A stretch of 40,868 nucleotides of DNA, taken from contig SKQW01000047.1 of assembly GCA_007118805.1 (NCBI GenBank), forward strand, positions 1-40,868, read 5' to 3'. The notes below the pieces were generated by a model that saw only the letters and a list, made by a program, of their open reading frames with translations, was not told the origin of the DNA and did no database searches. The translations under genes were made by a program, and so were the position numbers. This stretch comes from Rhodobiaceae bacterium. Its GTDB lineage: Bacteria > Pseudomonadota > Alphaproteobacteria > Rhizobiales > Tepidamorphaceae. Shown here piece after piece: positions 15,465-22,674 of the stretch (positions are counted from its first letter, which is position 1; every line of letters starts with the position of its first letter).

Positions 15465-16982
15465 ATGGCATTGTCGCCGAAGCTCGAGCTGCGCCAGTCC
15501 CAGGGGCTGGTGATGACGCCGCAGTTGATGCAGGCGATCAAGCTTCTGCAGATGTCGAATTTGGAGCTGTCGGCCTATGTCGACGCCGAGCTTGAGAGCA
15601 ATCCGCTCCTCGAACGGGAGGAGGAGGGCGACGGGTGGCTCGGCGAGCCCGATGACCGCGAGGCGGCACCGCCGACGAGCGGCGAGCCGGACGACCTCGT
15701 CACCGCCGCCCGCGAGCCCAGCGCCGAAGCGCTAACGCAATCCCTCGACGGGGATTACGACAATGTCTTCACCCCGGACGGGCCCTCGACGACGCCGGCG
15801 GCGAGCCCCCCGGACGACAGCGGCTGGGCCGGGGTTCGCGGCGACCGGCGCGAATACCACGGCGAAAGCGATATGCTAGAGTCGGTGGCCACCGCCGAGG
15901 CCACACTGCACGAGCACCTTCTGTCGCAGCTGATGCTGGGACTTGCCAATCCGTCCCGCCGGCTGATCGCCCGTCACATCGTCGACCTGGTCGACGAGGC
16001 CGGCTATCTGACCGAGAGCGCAGCGACGGTCGCTGACCGGCTCGGCGCCGATCCGCAGGATGTCGAGGCGGTCATCGCCGCCCTGCAGGCCTGCGATCCT
16101 CCCGGCGTGGGCGCCCGCGACCTGGCGGAGTGCCTGGCCATCCAGCTGCGCGAGCGCAATCGCCTCGATCCGGCCATGGCGGCGCTGGTTGGCAATCTCG
16201 ACGTTCTGGCCAAGCATGATTTCGCTGCCTTGAAGCGGCTGTGCGCGGTCGACGACGAGGACCTCCGCGATATGATCTCCGAGCTTCGCCAGCTCGATCC
16301 CAAGCCGGGTCATGCCTTCGGCAGCGATCCGCTGCAGCCGGTGGCGCCAGACGTCCTGGTGCGAGCCCGGTCCGACGGCGGCTGGCAGGTCGAACTCACC
16401 CCGGAGACGCTGCCGCGGGTGCTGGTGGACCAGCTATATTTGGCCAATGTCTCGGCCCATGCGCGCTCCGAGGCCGACCGGGCCTATCTGTCGGACTGTC
16501 TCCAGAAAGCCAATTGGCTGGTCCGCAGCCTCGATCAGCGGGCCCGCACGGTCCTCAAGGTGGCCAGCGAGATCGTGCGCCAGCAGGATGCGTTCCTGAC
16601 GCGCGGCGTGCACTATCTGCGACCGCTTACCTTACGCATGGTGGCCGACGCCATCGAGATGCACGAGTCGACGGTGAGTCGGGTCACCGCGAACAAATAC
16701 ATGTCGACGCCGCGCGGCATCTTCGAGCTGAAATACTTCTTCACCACGGCCATCGGATCGGCCGAGAACGGTGCCGCCCACTCAGCCGAGGCGGTGCGCC
16801 ACCGCATTCGCGAGCTGATCGATGCCGAGCCGCCGGATGGCGTCCTGTCGGATGACGAGATCGTTGCACAGCTCCGCGGGGCGAGCATCGATATTGCCCG
16901 CCGGACGGTCGCCAAGTATCGAGAATCCATGAAGATTCCATCCTCGGTGCAGCGTCGCCGCGAGAAGCGCGCGCGGTTGTGA
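15465..16982 (+). CDS. rpoN: RNA polymerase sigma-54 factor RpoN
   Basis: This 505-residue sigma factor contains region I (LELRQSQGLVMTPQLMQAI and the Leu/Gln-rich stretch to NPLLE), an acidic region II (about residues 50-135), the core-binding domain, the helix-turn-helix HESTVSRVTANKYM and the RpoN box ARRTVAKYRE that reads the -24 element. It directs activator-dependent transcription of nitrogen, flagellar and other genes, and a matching promoter stands in front of fliK at 2754-2770. It begins 9 bases after lptB, the conserved proteobacterial arrangement with hpf and ptsN downstream. Confidence 0.97.
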   Translation: MALSPKLELRQSQGLVMTPQLMQAIKLLQMSNLELSAYVDAELESNPLLEREEEGDGWLGEPDDREAAPPTSGEPDDLVTAAREPSAEALTQSLDGDYDNVFTPDGPSTTPAASPPDDSGWAGVRGDRREYHGESDMLESVATAEATLHEHLLSQLMLGLANPSRRLIARHIVDLVDEAGYLTESAATVADRLGADPQDVEAVIAALQACDPPGVGARDLAECLAIQLRERNRLDPAMAALVGNLDVLAKHDFAALKRLCAVDDEDLRDMISELRQLDPKPGHAFGSDPLQPVAPDVLVRARSDGGWQVELTPETLPRVLVDQLYLANVSAHARSEADRAYLSDCLQKANWLVRSLDQRARTVLKVASEIVRQQDAFLTRGVHYLRPLTLRMVADAIEMHESTVSRVTANKYMSTPRGIFELKYFFTTAIGSAENGAAHSAEAVRHRIRELIDAEPPDGVLSDDEIVAQLRGASIDIARRTVAKYRESMKIPSSVQRRREKRARL

Positions 16983-17035
16983 TCGGGCCACCTTGAGGTG
17001 CTTCGCGAAGTGATTCACAGGCCGTTCTTTGGCGA

Positions 17036-17064
17036 TTGACTTGGGGGGGCATCCTCCGTAGGGT
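17036..17064 (+). promoter_or_regulatory. Sigma-70 promoter of hpf-ptsN
   Basis: TTGACT (17036-17041), 17 bases containing a run of seven G, then TAGGGT (17059-17064). The -35 is strong, the -10 weak but of a type seen in alphaproteobacteria. The predicted leader to hpf is about 125 bases. Confidence 0.5.
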
Positions 17065-17194
17065 CCGCCTCCGCCAGGCGGGGCGCCCCAGAGGGCGGGA
17101 TCGCATTTATTGGAATTGGTGGCGGGGCAGACGCCGAGCGTGCCGTGGAGCAGGTTCAGGTGACTGACAGAGGCCGTCGGAACGGCGCGAAGCG

Positions 17195-17791
17195 ATGCAT
17201 CTTCAGATCTCTGGCAAGAATATTGACGTGGGGTCTGCCCTGCGTACCCAGGTTGATGAACGGCTGACTGGCGCGCTGAAGAAGTATTTCGACGGCGGCT
17301 GGTCGGCTCAGGTAACTGTCGAGCGCGAAGGGACCGGCTTTCGCACCGAGTGCCGCGTGCATCTGGATTCGGGGATCGACCTCAAGGCCAGAGGGCAGGC
17401 GGGCGACGCCTATCTGAGCTTTGATCAGGCCGCCGACAGGCTGGAGAAGCGGCTAAGGCGCTACAAGCGCCGGCTCAAGGACCATCACGGGGAGGGCGCC
17501 GGAGAGCCCCTGGCGGCGATCGACTACACGATCGCGGCCGAGGTGGAGGAGTCCGACGACGAGTCGGCGGCAATCGAGGACAATCCGGTTGTCATTGCCG
17601 AGACGCAGACAAACATACGCTGGATGACGGTGGGAATGGCAGTCATGGCGATGGATCTTGCCGAAGCGCCGGTGATGGTGTTCCGCAACACCGCGAATGG
17701 GCGCCTGAACATCGTCTATCGTCGCGCCGACGGAAACATCGGCTGGATGGACCCGCCACTCGAGTCCGGCAATCAGGACGCACGCAACTGA
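17195..17791 (+). CDS. hpf: Ribosome hibernation promoting factor, long form
   Basis: This 198-residue protein has the ribosome-binding HPF/YfiA domain at residues 1-100 (HLQISGKNIDVGSALRTQVDE, then DRLEKRLRRYKRRLKDHH with the basic helix). An acidic linker follows, and then the C-terminal dimerisation domain (ETQTNIRWMTVGMAVMAMD, ending NIVYRRADGNIGWMDP). Long HPF alone can pair two 70S ribosomes into 100S dimers in stationary phase. The family core starts at the first Met. It is separated from rpoN by 212 bases holding its own promoter and is followed by ptsN. Confidence 0.95.
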   Translation: MHLQISGKNIDVGSALRTQVDERLTGALKKYFDGGWSAQVTVEREGTGFRTECRVHLDSGIDLKARGQAGDAYLSFDQAADRLEKRLRRYKRRLKDHHGEGAGEPLAAIDYTIAAEVEESDDESAAIEDNPVVIAETQTNIRWMTVGMAVMAMDLAEAPVMVFRNTANGRLNIVYRRADGNIGWMDPPLESGNQDARN

Positions 17792-17804
17792 ACTGCACCG
17801 GGCC

Positions 17805-18317
17805 GTGGCGGCATCGCCAAGGGGTGTGGCAAGACGTGATGACAGGACGGGTATCGATTTGAGCGACCTCATCAGCCAGGACGCGGTCATCGCCTCATTG
17901 AAGGCGAATTCGAAGAAACAGGTGATTCAGGAGCTGTCGGAAAGGGCCGCCGGGCTGGTCGGTCTGCCGGCACGCGACATCTTCGATCATCTGCTCCAGC
18001 GCGAGCGACTGGGCTCCACCGGGATCGGGCAGGGCGTGGCTATCCCCCATGCCAAGCTGCCGACCTTGGACCGGCTGTTCGGCATGTTTGCGCGGCTCGA
18101 CAAGCCGATCGACTTCGATGCGATCGATGATGAGCAGGTCGACCTGGTATTTCTGCTGCTTGCCCCGGAAGCGGCCGGGGCGGATCATCTCAAGGCCTTG
18201 GCCCGGATCGCCCGGCTTATGCGCGAGCCCGGCACGGCCCAGAAGCTTCGCGCCTCCCACGACGCCGCGTCGATCTACGCCGTGCTAAATCGGGCTTCGG
18301 AGCCGAACGCGGCCTGA
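17805..18317 (+). CDS. ptsN: Nitrogen phosphotransferase EIIA protein PtsN
   Basis: This EIIA-Ntr domain protein contains the phosphorylated His in GQGVAIPHAKL, preceded by LLQRERLGSTGIG, and the VDLVFLLLAPEAAGADHLKALARIARL block (given in part: LLAPEAAGADHLKAL). It receives phosphate from NPr and regulates potassium transport and nitrogen/carbon balance. The start is uncertain: GTG 17805 gives 170 residues, while GTG 17826 and TTG 17859 are also in frame. TTG 17859, preceded by AGGACGG, gives the usual ~152 residues and may be the real one. Position after rpoN and hpf is the conserved one. Confidence 0.93.
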   Translation: MAASPRGVARRDDRTGIDLSDLISQDAVIASLKANSKKQVIQELSERAAGLVGLPARDIFDHLLQRERLGSTGIGQGVAIPHAKLPTLDRLFGMFARLDKPIDFDAIDDEQVDLVFLLLAPEAAGADHLKALARIARLMREPGTAQKLRASHDAASIYAVLNRASEPNAA

Positions 18318-18350
18318 ACTGCCCTTCTCCCCGCCCCAGGGGCCGTCACG

Positions 18351-18608
18351 TCAATGCACGCTGACGGCGGTCAATTCGTGTTCGCGCGCACCGGCTTCGG
18401 CGGATTCACGGCTGTCGGTCAGCATGATCGGCGTGCCGTCGGCGGCGTGCAGTGCGAACAGACAGATCCCCGGCGCCACCTCAGGTGCGTCCGGAAACAG
18501 CTCCTTGAGCCTGTCCGACATGATCGGCTTGACGTAGGCAACCTCGCTGTGGCCTAGCTGTGCCAGCGCCTCGGTCGAGATACGGTGTTCCATGATGTTG
18601 TGTTCCAT
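18351..18608 (-). CDS. DUF1150 family protein
   Basis: This small acidic protein of 85 residues matches DUF1150, an alphaproteobacterial family of unknown function typically encoded beside small heat-shock proteins. Visible features are STEALAQLGHSEVAYVKPI, and LFALHAADGTPIMLTDSRESA in the C-terminal half (the DGTPI turn is the most recognisable). There is no signal peptide or Cys motif. The start is ATG 18608, with a second ATG at 18593 after a repeated ATGGAACAC. It lies 45 bases after hsp20, so it is probably in the same heat-induced transcript. A chaperone-related role is only suggested by that linkage. Confidence 0.8.
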   Translation of the reverse strand: MEHNIMEHRISTEALAQLGHSEVAYVKPIMSDRLKELFPDAPEVAPGICLFALHAADGTPIMLTDSRESAEAGAREHELTAVSVH

Positions 18609-18653
18609 AACTGATACACCTACTAGATAATCACGCTGTGGGGCGTTCGCAAT

Positions 18654-19073
18654 TCAACGGATGTCGATCTTGCGCACCACGCGCTCGGGTTCCGGGCGGG
18701 CGAGGTCGATGACGAGAAGGCCATTGTCGAGCTCGGCGCCGACCACCTCCATTCCCTCCGCGAGCACGAAGCTGCGCTGAAACTGACGCGCCGCAATGCC
18801 GCGGTGGAGAAATTCCCGCGACTCGTCCTCTTCCTGCTTGCCTCGGATCACGAGCTGATTGTCTTCCAGCGTGATGTCGAGGTCATCCTTGGCGAAGCCG
18901 GCCACGGCGAGGGTGATGCGCAGCCGGGCAGCCTGGCTCCCATTGGCCTTGATGCGCTCGATATTGTAGGGTGGATAGCCATCGCCCGAGGCCCGTGTGG
19001 CGCGGTCGAGCAGGCGCTCGATTCCATCGAAGCCGAGAAGGAATGGGCTGTTCATCGAAGATAGGCGTGACAC
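18654..19073 (-). CDS. Small heat-shock protein, Hsp20 family
   Basis: This 139-residue IbpA-type chaperone holds unfolding proteins until DnaK/ClpB act. The alpha-crystallin domain spans about residues 34-130 (YNIERIKANG, LRITLAVAGFAKDDLDITLE, LVIRGKQEEDE, FLHRGIAARQFQRSF), ending in a short tail. The start is GTG 19073, nine bases after an AGGA ribosome site. The internal ATG at 19055 has no ribosome site. Its 95-base leader folds like a ROSE thermometer behind a sigma-32-type promoter. DUF1150 follows. Confidence 0.94.
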   Translation of the reverse strand: MSRLSSMNSPFLLGFDGIERLLDRATRASGDGYPPYNIERIKANGSQAARLRITLAVAGFAKDDLDITLEDNQLVIRGKQEEDESREFLHRGIAARQFQRSFVLAEGMEVVGAELDNGLLVIDLARPEPERVVRKIDIR

Positions 19074-19168
19074 GGCTCAAAGTCCTCGTTTGCCAAGCGA
19101 CCTTGAAGGAGGGGCCCGCAGGCGGCGCCCCGCACTTCGCCCCGGCGACGATTGGTGTCCGCCGGGTG
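19074..19168 (-). promoter_or_regulatory. ROSE-like RNA thermometer in the hsp20 leader
   Basis: The leader forms three successive hairpins on the minus strand. Hairpin 1 has CCCGGCG (19166-19160) pairing with CGCCGGG (19147-19141). Hairpin 2 (19131-19111) has GGGGC/GCCCC and CCGC/GCGG stems with a bulged G. Hairpin 3 has UUCAAGG (19107-19101) pairing with CUUUGAG (19082-19076), extended by UCGCU (19100-19096) opposite the AGGA ribosome site (19086-19083). UCGCU fits the ROSE consensus U(U/C)GCU, including the G that is mispaired or bulged opposite the ribosome site. Melting on heating would free AGGA for translation of hsp20. Confidence 0.7.
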
Positions 19169-19174
19169 CGACTG

Positions 19175-19202
19175 ATATGGGGATCCTCGGCGCCGCTTCA
19201 AG
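19175..19202 (-). promoter_or_regulatory. RpoH (sigma-32) promoter of hsp20
   Basis: On the minus strand CTTGAA (19202-19197), 14 bases, CCCCATAT (19182-19175). This is close to the E. coli heat-shock consensus CTTGAAA / CCCCATNT with an allowed spacer. It lies in the gap after the oxidoreductase gene, so hsp20 is not dependent on read-through. Confidence 0.72.
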
Positions 19203-19235
19203 CGCGGCGGGCCGCGCCGCCCTTGCCGCGCCGGG

Positions 19236-20240
19236 TCAGAGCCTTAGGACGAGCTTGCCGAAATTGCCGCCGGTGAACAGCAGATTGAGCGTGTCGACGA
19301 AGGCATCGAGACCGCCGTCGCGCACATCCTCACGGATCTTCAGCTTGCCCGCGGCATGCCATTCGGCCAAGCGCGACGTCGCCTCGGCATAGCGCTCGGC
19401 GAAATCGAAGACGATAAGACCCTGAATCTTCAGCCGGTTGACCAGCACCGAGCGGAAGTTGCGCGGACCGGGAGGCGGCTCGGTGGCGTTGTAGCTGGAA
19501 ATCAGGCCGCACACCGGTATGCGGCCGAACCGGTTCATGCGCGGCAGCACGGCATCGAGGATCTCGCCGCCGACATTCTCGTAGTAGACGTCGATGCCGT
19601 CGGGACAGGCCGCGTCGAGCTGGGCGGCCAGGTCCCCCGCCTTGTAGTCGACTGCGGCATCGAAGCCGAGCTCGTCCACCAGATAGGTGCATTTGTCCGG
19701 CCCGCCGGCAATGCCCACGGCGCGGGCGCCATGGATAAGGGCGAGCTGACCGACGATGGCGCCGACCGCGCCCGAGGCCGCCGAGACGACGACGGTTTCG
19801 CCCGCCTTGACCTGGCCGACCTCGAGCAACCCGAAATAGGCGGTCCGTCCCGGCATGCCGAGCCCGCCGATCCAGCGCGGCAACGGCGCCAGGGCGGTAT
19901 CCACCTTCATGATTTCGCCCCGTCCGTCGGACACGGCATGGGTCTGAGCGCCGAACAGGCCGGCCACCGCGTCGCCCACCTTGTAGTCGGGGTGATCGGA
20001 AACCTCGACATGGCCGGCGGCGTAGCCCCGCATGACCTCGCCGATCTCGACCGGCCGGATATAGGAGCGGCCGGCATTGATCCAGCCGCGCATGGCCGGA
20101 TCGAGCGACAGATATTCCAGGCGGACGCGGAATTCGCCAGGGCCCGGCTCGGGCACCGGCTCGTCGCCGATCTCGAAGTCCTCGGGCTTGATCGTCCCGA
20201 CTGGTCGTCTGGCCAATCGGACCACTCGATTGGCCGTCAT
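19236..20240 (-). CDS. NADP-dependent oxidoreductase, CurA/LTB4-dehydrogenase-like
   Basis: This zinc-free medium-chain reductase of 334 residues has an N-terminal GroES-like part with LDPAMRGWI, the cofactor-binding AASGAVGAIVGQLALIHGA (about residues 150-168) and the family's YYENVGGEILDAVL and GRIPVCGLISSYN segments. Relatives reduce the C=C bond of enones such as curcumin, prostaglandins or 2-alkenals with NADPH; the substrate here is unknown. It overlaps the fabI stop by four bases (ATGA) and so is translated with it. That pairing hints at removal of reactive enones or lipid-derived aldehydes, but this is inference. Confidence 0.88.
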   Translation of the reverse strand: MTANRVVRLARRPVGTIKPEDFEIGDEPVPEPGPGEFRVRLEYLSLDPAMRGWINAGRSYIRPVEIGEVMRGYAAGHVEVSDHPDYKVGDAVAGLFGAQTHAVSDGRGEIMKVDTALAPLPRWIGGLGMPGRTAYFGLLEVGQVKAGETVVVSAASGAVGAIVGQLALIHGARAVGIAGGPDKCTYLVDELGFDAAVDYKAGDLAAQLDAACPDGIDVYYENVGGEILDAVLPRMNRFGRIPVCGLISSYNATEPPPGPRNFRSVLVNRLKIQGLIVFDFAERYAEATSRLAEWHAAGKLKIREDVRDGGLDAFVDTLNLLFTGGNFGKLVLRL

Positions 20241-21061
20241 GCTTCGTCCTTGACCACGCTGATATCCGGGGCGTCCACCGCCTTCATGCCGACCACGTGA
20301 TAACCCGCATCGACGTGATGGATCTCACCGGTCACCGCCGAGCCCATGTCGGACAGCAGATAGACCGCAGATCGCCCGACATCTTCGGTGGTGACGGTGC
20401 GCTTGAGCGGCGCGTTGTACTCGTTCCATTTGAGGATGTAGCGGAAATCGCCGATCCCCGAGGCGGCCAGGGTCTTGATCGGGCCGGCCGAGATCGCATT
20501 GACCCGGATATTGCTGGTGCCGAGGTCGACGGCAAGGTAGCGCACGCTCGCCTCCAGCGCCGCTTTCGCCACGCCCATGACGTTGTAGTGCGGCATGACC
20601 TTCTCGGCGCCGTAATATGTCAGGGTGAGGAGGGCGCCGCCATTCGGCATCAGCTTCTCGGCCCGCTGGGCAACCGCGGTCAGCGAGTAGCAGGAGATGA
20701 ACATGGTGTTCTTGAAGTTCTCCGGGCTGGTATCGAGGTAGCGTCCGTCAAGCTCGTCCTTGTCGGAAAACGCGATCGCGTGAACTACGAAATCGAGCGT
20801 GCCGAACTGCGATTCGCACCAGTCGAACACGGCGTCGAGACTGGAGGGGTCGGTCACGTCACAATGACCGGCAACCGTGGCGCCGATCTCGGCCGCTAGG
20901 GGCTCGACCCGTTTGCGGAACGCGTCACCCTGATAGGTCAGGGCAAGTTGCGCCCCTTCCTTCGCACAGGCCTGCGCAATGCCCCAGGCAATCGACCGGT
21001 TGTTGGCGATGCCCAACACGAGCCCGCGCTTGCCCTGCAAGAGTCCGCGAATTTCACTCAT
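20237..21061 (-). CDS. fabI: Enoyl-ACP reductase FabI (NADH)
   Basis: This 274-residue SDR enzyme carries out the last reduction of each fatty-acid elongation round. It has the FabI nucleotide motif GIANNRSIAWGIAQA (about residues 14-28), HAIAFSDKDEL, the catalytic Tyr-x6-Lys in HYNVMGVAKAALEAS, and AGPIKTLAASGIGDF, where the substrate loop lies. The start ATG 21061 gives the standard N-terminus with GLLQGKRGLVLG. A longer frame to 21127 was rejected. FabI is the target of triclosan; no unusual residue was noticed. The oxidoreductase gene follows with a four-base overlap. Confidence 0.95.
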   Translation of the reverse strand: MSEIRGLLQGKRGLVLGIANNRSIAWGIAQACAKEGAQLALTYQGDAFRKRVEPLAAEIGATVAGHCDVTDPSSLDAVFDWCESQFGTLDFVVHAIAFSDKDELDGRYLDTSPENFKNTMFISCYSLTAVAQRAEKLMPNGGALLTLTYYGAEKVMPHYNVMGVAKAALEASVRYLAVDLGTSNIRVNAISAGPIKTLAASGIGDFRYILKWNEYNAPLKRTVTTEDVGRSAVYLLSDMGSAVTGEIHHVDAGYHVVGMKAVDAPDISVVKDEA

Positions 21062-21165
21062 TCCTTGCCTCAAGCCGGCCGACCATGGGGGTCTGGCCCG
21101 TATCGCACAGCCGCCACGGTGCCGCAAGCTGAAGCGACCATGCGCGGGCGTTTATCCCCGGTCAG

Positions 21166-22644
21166 TCAGCTTGCGTGGCGCGCGCGGCCATTGTTCGGCT
21201 TGAGCTGAACCACCCGATCGGGAATCTCGATCAGGAAGGTTGCGCCGAGCGTGCCCTCGGCGAGCTGCAGCGTGCCGCCGTGGGAGCGGACGAGTTCGGC
21301 GGCGATTGCCAGCCCCAGCCCGGTCCCGCCGCGACGGGTCGAGCCGTGGAAGGCTTCGAACAGGTGCTCACGGGCCGCCGCGTCGACGCCCGGCCCGGTA
21401 TCGGACACCTCGACGGTCACCACTGATCCCTCGCGACGGGCCGTCACGCGGATCATGTCATGGTCTCCGCCCCGACCCTCCTCGCCCTCCAGGGCCTGGA
21501 CGGCGTTGCGCCCGAGATTCATGAGGACGCGAAACAGCTGGTCCGGATCGGCGTCGATGCGAAGATCGGCCGGAACCGCATTGACAAAGCGGATGCGCGG
21601 ATGACTTGCCAGATCGAGCGTGTCGCCGACATCGTCGACCAACGAGGCCAGCGCGATCCCCCGGCGCTGCGGCGGCGATTCGTGCGCGCTGCCATATTTC
21701 AGCGTATTGGCGCAGAAGGTCGCAGCGCGATCGAGGGTGCGCACCAGTTTTGGCACCAGACGCTGGACCAGCGGATCTTGCACCGTTCCCACCCGGTCGG
21801 CAATCAGTTGCGCTGCGGAGAGCATGTTCCTGAGGTCGTGATTGATTTTCGAAACGGCGAGGCCGAGGGCGGCCAGGCGGGTCTTCTGGGCCAGCGTATC
21901 GACCAGCTGGCGCTGCATGGCAGCCAGCTCGCGCTCGGCAATGCCGATCTCGTCCCGGCGCGCCGACGGCTCGATGATGCGCGATGGGTCCTCGGGATTG
22001 GCGCTAAAGTCGACCATGCTCTCGGTGACCCGGCGCATCGGACGAACCAGAAGCCAGTGCAGGGCGACATAGACCAGGGCGGCGGTGATGATCGAGATGA
22101 TGATCGACAGCGTCAGAATATTGATCGAATAGGTCAGCATGGCCCTGTGCAGCGGGGTCTCGTCCATGACGATCTCGATAAAATCGCCATCGAGCGGCGC
22201 TTCGCCGAGCACCCGCAGGGTCCGTCCGTCGCCATAGACCAGCGTGTCGAAGGCGGCAACGATCGACCCGATGATCTGGGTCTCGCGCAGATCGGTGTGT
22301 CGCTCAACCGTCGGTGGCATGTCGGTGATGGCAAGCAAACGCCGGGTCTCGCCATGCCGGTGCGCCACGGTATAGGCGCCCACCTGGGCGAGAAGGTCGC
22401 GTTCAAGGTCGTCGGGCACCATCTCGTCGGGCGCGGCCTCGAGCACGAGTGCCGCCGTTTGCGCCGAGCCGATCCGGTCGGATAGCCAATTGTTGCGGAA
22501 ATTCGCGATCGACGGCACGTAGATCAGCACTTCGGCGATCATCACGAACACGATGGTCAGGCCGAGCAGCTTGCCGGACAAGCCAATGCTCGGCCGCCGG
22601 CCGGCAGAGGAGGCATGCTCGGCGATCTTCCGGTTGTCGCTCAC
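21166..22644 (-). CDS. Orphan membrane sensor histidine kinase with HAMP domain
   Basis: This kinase of 492 residues has transmembrane helices near residues 25-45 and 172-199, and between them a periplasmic sensor of about 125 residues without a recognised fold. A HAMP linker follows (LLVRPMRRVTESMVDFS). The phosphoacceptor is His269 in SKINHDLRNMLSAAQ, an HDLRN form of the H box rather than HELRTP. The ATPase domain has NLGRNAVQAL (N box), DTGPGVD (G1) and GGTGLGLAIAAELVRSHGG (G2). The start is GTG 22644. No response regulator is adjacent. It begins 30 bases after the flavoprotein reductase gene, so the two are likely co-transcribed. Confidence 0.88.
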   Translation of the reverse strand: MSDNRKIAEHASSAGRRPSIGLSGKLLGLTIVFVMIAEVLIYVPSIANFRNNWLSDRIGSAQTAALVLEAAPDEMVPDDLERDLLAQVGAYTVAHRHGETRRLLAITDMPPTVERHTDLRETQIIGSIVAAFDTLVYGDGRTLRVLGEAPLDGDFIEIVMDETPLHRAMLTYSINILTLSIIISIITAALVYVALHWLLVRPMRRVTESMVDFSANPEDPSRIIEPSARRDEIGIAERELAAMQRQLVDTLAQKTRLAALGLAVSKINHDLRNMLSAAQLIADRVGTVQDPLVQRLVPKLVRTLDRAATFCANTLKYGSAHESPPQRRGIALASLVDDVGDTLDLASHPRIRFVNAVPADLRIDADPDQLFRVLMNLGRNAVQALEGEEGRGGDHDMIRVTARREGSVVTVEVSDTGPGVDAAAREHLFEAFHGSTRRGGTGLGLAIAAELVRSHGGTLQLAEGTLGATFLIEIPDRVVQLKPNNGRARHAS

Positions 22645-22674
22645 GTCACAACCCGAATGCGCGCGGCGTTCGAC

